A DNA stretch of 64,000 nt, taken from contig NZ_CACZDK010000017.1 of the NCBI RefSeq assembly GCF_902779965.1, positions 62,001 to 126,000 of the forward strand, given 5' to 3'. The position numbers and the translations under genes are program-made. This document shows positions 62,260 through 64,000 of this stretch, one piece after another. Within the stretch, counting starts at the first letter, position 1, and the number at the start of each line of letters is the position of its first letter. A model generated the notes under the pieces. That model ran no database searches, was not told where the DNA came from, and saw only the letters and a program-made list of their open reading frames with translations. Source of the stretch: Fibrobacter succinogenes. Its GTDB lineage: Bacteria > Fibrobacterota > Fibrobacteria > Fibrobacterales > Fibrobacteraceae.

Positions 62260-63173
62260 GCCTCAATTCCAACCGTTTAGACGCATTCCTTTCGCACTTG
62301 GGAGTAGAGCGGAATCTTTCCCCGGTGACGATACAGAGCTACCTGGAAGACTTGAGGCATTTTATTGCTTGGCTAGACGAGAAAGGTATTGACCTCAAGG
62401 ATTTGAAACCCGAAAAATTGGACGAATTCCTGACGTTTACGGCGGGGCAGGAAGAATATTCACCCACATCGGTCGCGAGGCATTTTTCGAGCTTGCGCGG
62501 GTTCCTCAAGTACATGCAGAACCAGGGCGAGTACGATTACAGCACGGAATCGATGCTTGCAACGCCAAAGCTTGGGCATTACTTGCCGCAGTACCTGACC
62601 CGTGAAGAAATCGACAGTGTGTTTGAAAGCGCCGCCAACGGCAAAAACCCGCTCCGAGATACTGCCTTGATTGAGCTGATGTATAGCGGAGGACTCCGCA
62701 TCTCGGAGGCGCTAGGTATCAAACTCGCGCAAGTCGACCTCGCCAATGAATGGCTCATGCCGATTGGCAAAGGTAATAAGCAGCGTCTTGTACCGCTTGG
62801 GAGCAAGGCAAAGGAAAATCTCCGCGCCTGGATTGAAGAAGGGCGCCCTTTAACGCATCCGACAACGGACAATATCATCCTGAATGCGCATGGTAAGCCG
62901 ATGAGCCGTATGGGCGCCTGGAAAATTGTGCAGTTGCACACGATGCATTTGAGTAAGCAAGTGTCGCCGCATACGTTCCGCCATAGCTTTGCGACGCATT
63001 GCCTAGAAGCGGGAATGGATTTGCGCGTTTTGCAGGAACTCCTTGGGCATGCAGACATCAGCACCACGCAAATTTACACGCATGTTGACAAAGATTTCAT
63101 CAAGCAAGAACACCGCTCTTTCCATCCGAGGGTAATGACCGCACAGGCTAGACTCAAGGATGGAGCGCCCTAG
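62256..63173 (+). CDS. xerD: XerC/XerD-type tyrosine recombinase
   Basis: This site-specific recombinase resolves chromosome dimers. The N-terminal core-binding domain has LSPVTIQSYLEDLRHFIAWL. The catalytic residues are Arg148 (GGLRISEAL), Lys172 (GKGNKQR), His239 and Arg242 (HTFRHSFATH), His265 (LLGHADI) and Tyr274 (TQIYTHVD), all in place for an active enzyme of normal length (305 aa). XerD is favoured over XerC by eye only. The start shares ATGA with the preceding lipoprotein stop. The last 12 codons are repeated twice downstream with a 94-bp period. Confidence 0.93.
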   Translation: MSLNSNRLDAFLSHLGVERNLSPVTIQSYLEDLRHFIAWLDEKGIDLKDLKPEKLDEFLTFTAGQEEYSPTSVARHFSSLRGFLKYMQNQGEYDYSTESMLATPKLGHYLPQYLTREEIDSVFESAANGKNPLRDTALIELMYSGGLRISEALGIKLAQVDLANEWLMPIGKGNKQRLVPLGSKAKENLRAWIEEGRPLTHPTTDNIILNAHGKPMSRMGAWKIVQLHTMHLSKQVSPHTFRHSFATHCLEAGMDLRVLQELLGHADISTTQIYTHVDKDFIKQEHRSFHPRVMTAQARLKDGAP

Positions 63174-63375
63174 GCCTGTGCTCTCGCCGACAAGCCTTGT
63201 TGATACAAGGCTCTTTCTGCTCACGGAAAAGACCGCACAGGCTCAAATCAAGGGCGGAATGCCTTAGGCCCGTGCTCTCGCCGACAAGCCTTGTTGATAC
63301 AAGGCTCTTTCGGCTCACGGAAAAGACCACACAGGCTCAAATCAAGGGCGGAATGCCTTAGGCCCGTACTCTCGC
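63137..63375 (+). repeat. Three-copy tandem array of the xerD 3' end, period 94 bp
   Basis: Copies begin at 63137 (inside xerD), 63231 and 63325. Each reads ACCGCACAGGCT-like sequence, an in-frame tail and TAG, then GCCYGTRCTCTCGC. The spacer has a strong hairpin, AGCCTTGT-TGAT-ACAAGGCT (63193-63212 and 63287-63306). The translated tails are TAQARLKDGAP, TAQAQIKGGMP and TTQAQIKGGMP. The period shifts the frame by one each time. Confidence 0.95.
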
Positions 63376-63459
63376 TTGTGATTTGCGCAAGTATTCTTGG
63401 AGTAACGCAACGGTTGGTGTGCAGCGCCGAACCATAGGATTCATAATTTCAAAACTTTG

Positions 63460-63474
63460 TATATTTCTTACATG
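63460..63474 (+). promoter_or_regulatory. TATATT box 6 nt before the last gene
   Basis: TATATT at 63460-63465, six bases, then ATG at 63472. Confidence 0.55.
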
Positions 63475-64000
63475 AGAGAGTCTTTAAATCGTTTGGTTGT
63501 TTGGGCATGCGCCCTGACGTTTTTTTTGAATTGTGGCGTTTGTGCAGAAGAGTCTGGCGTGCGTGATTCCGTGATAAACTTGTTTGTGCACGATTATGAA
63601 GATTCGAACTCTCCAGATTCGTTGAGTCTTGTTGAAAAATTCAGTGAAACAGAAATGCTTCGGCAGGAGCTTGATCAGGTCCAGTATCTCCGTAATGCGA
63701 TGAAAAAAGCGTTGCAAGACGATAATCTTGAACGATTAAAGACTTTGGTCGATGTCGCCGAGTCGTATGAAAAGGCGTCTACTTATTTTGTAATTCATGA
63801 TGATGAAAAACTTTTGCTGAAATATTTTTTAGGCGATTTTGAATCGCTCAGTGATGTGCAATTTGTGTCTCGTTATAATACTAGGCCGGATTATGCTTAC
63901 GATGCGTTCTATAAAACCTTTAAGGAAAAGTTGAAAGCGGAAATCGAATCCGGAAAACTTGATGAAAAACTCAAAAGTGTTGATGATGAGAGTGACCGAC
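63472..64000 (+). CDS. Secreted hypothetical protein, truncated by the right edge
   Basis: The frame is open from ATG 63472 to the end of the window (176 codons). It starts with a signal peptide (RLVVWACALTFFLNCGVCA; a lipobox at LNC is possible). The mature part is helical and charged (FSETEMLRQELDQVQYLRNAMKKAL and DAFYKTFKEKLKAEIESGKL). No family is recognisable from this fragment. Confidence 0.7.
   Translation, partial: MRESLNRLVVWACALTFFLNCGVCAEESGVRDSVINLFVHDYEDSNSPDSLSLVEKFSETEMLRQELDQVQYLRNAMKKALQDDNLERLKTLVDVAESYEKASTYFVIHDDEKLLLKYFLGDFESLSDVQFVSRYNTRPDYAYDAFYKTFKEKLKAEIESGKLDEKLKSVDDESDR

Noticed and set aside
62256-63173. Integrase of a mobile island next to the tRNA-Lys array
   Set aside because: Sequence and length are those of chromosomal XerC/XerD. 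It is coupled to a host lipoprotein gene, and no cargo, att boundary or second integrase is seen.
63137-63375. Possible CRISPR array or integron attC cluster next to the tyrosine recombinase
   Set aside because: Only three copies exist, the repeat is the gene's own 3' end, and the enzyme has the standard XerD layout without the integron-integrase insertion. No cassette genes follow.

Overview
The window reads as chromosome of a Fibrobacter-type bacterium (Fibrobacterota). Supporting signs are two proteins carrying the Fibrobacter paralogous domain (motifs of the type YKTVxIGxQxWMxENLNY), lipoproteins with poly-serine linkers, a GH51 cellulase with tandem carbohydrate-binding-like modules resembling F. 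succinogenes endoglucanase F, PorU/PorV-type surface export proteins, and TAnnTT promoter elements like those of the Bacteroidetes relatives. Gene content is mostly chromosomal housekeeping and cell-surface biology. No phage, plasmid, IS transposase or CRISPR array is visible.

Layout: 1-4,000 holds a NamZ-like muramidase with oligopeptide/muropeptide ABC transporter parts. 4,100-11,100 holds a zinc-ribbon paralogous-domain protein, an M20 peptidase-sirtuin pair, a dihydroorotate dehydrogenase, a PDZ-thioredoxin fusion and gapA with a disrupted frame. 11,400-19,600 is an envelope polysaccharide region (PorV-like barrel, tRNA-Lys, sugar aminotransferase, Wzx-type flippase, two GT2 enzymes, a GT23-like enzyme). 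19,700-25,600 has paired membrane-anchored unknowns, a YrdC-like protein, a CLC channel, an M23/LysM hydrolase and a lipoprotein. 25,800-31,200 is an O-acetylation operon (two SGNH proteins and an MBOAT). 31,300-38,300 has hisS, typA, ruvX, a degenerate receiver protein and a release-factor-like protein. 38,300-45,200 has two secreted unknowns and a PorU-like C25 peptidase with a membrane partner. 45,900-51,100 has yicC, a MetX-MetW fusion and a DsbA-like lipoprotein. 51,200-59,500 has the cellulase, a DJ-1/epimerase pair and an NhaC antiporter. 59,600-64,000 has three tandem tRNA-Lys genes, a triple paralogous-domain lipoprotein, xerD and a truncated gene.

The most unusual content is between and at the ends of genes. 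Three loci are head-to-tail three-copy arrays with exact periods: the yejE 3' end (154 bp), the xerD 3' end (94 bp) and tRNA-Lys(CTT) (198 bp). At yejE all three tails encode the same nine residues plus stop although their codons differ, and the 124-bp unit between them has a stem with a compensatory base change around a 26-nt loop of unrelated sequence. A second layer is a family of short palindromes with constant flanks and locus-specific arms. A third is a GTCATTCC...GGGAATC hairpin family that has entered at least two coding regions in frame. Several genes have a TATCTT/TATATT box 6-7 nt before the start codon, implying leaderless mRNAs.
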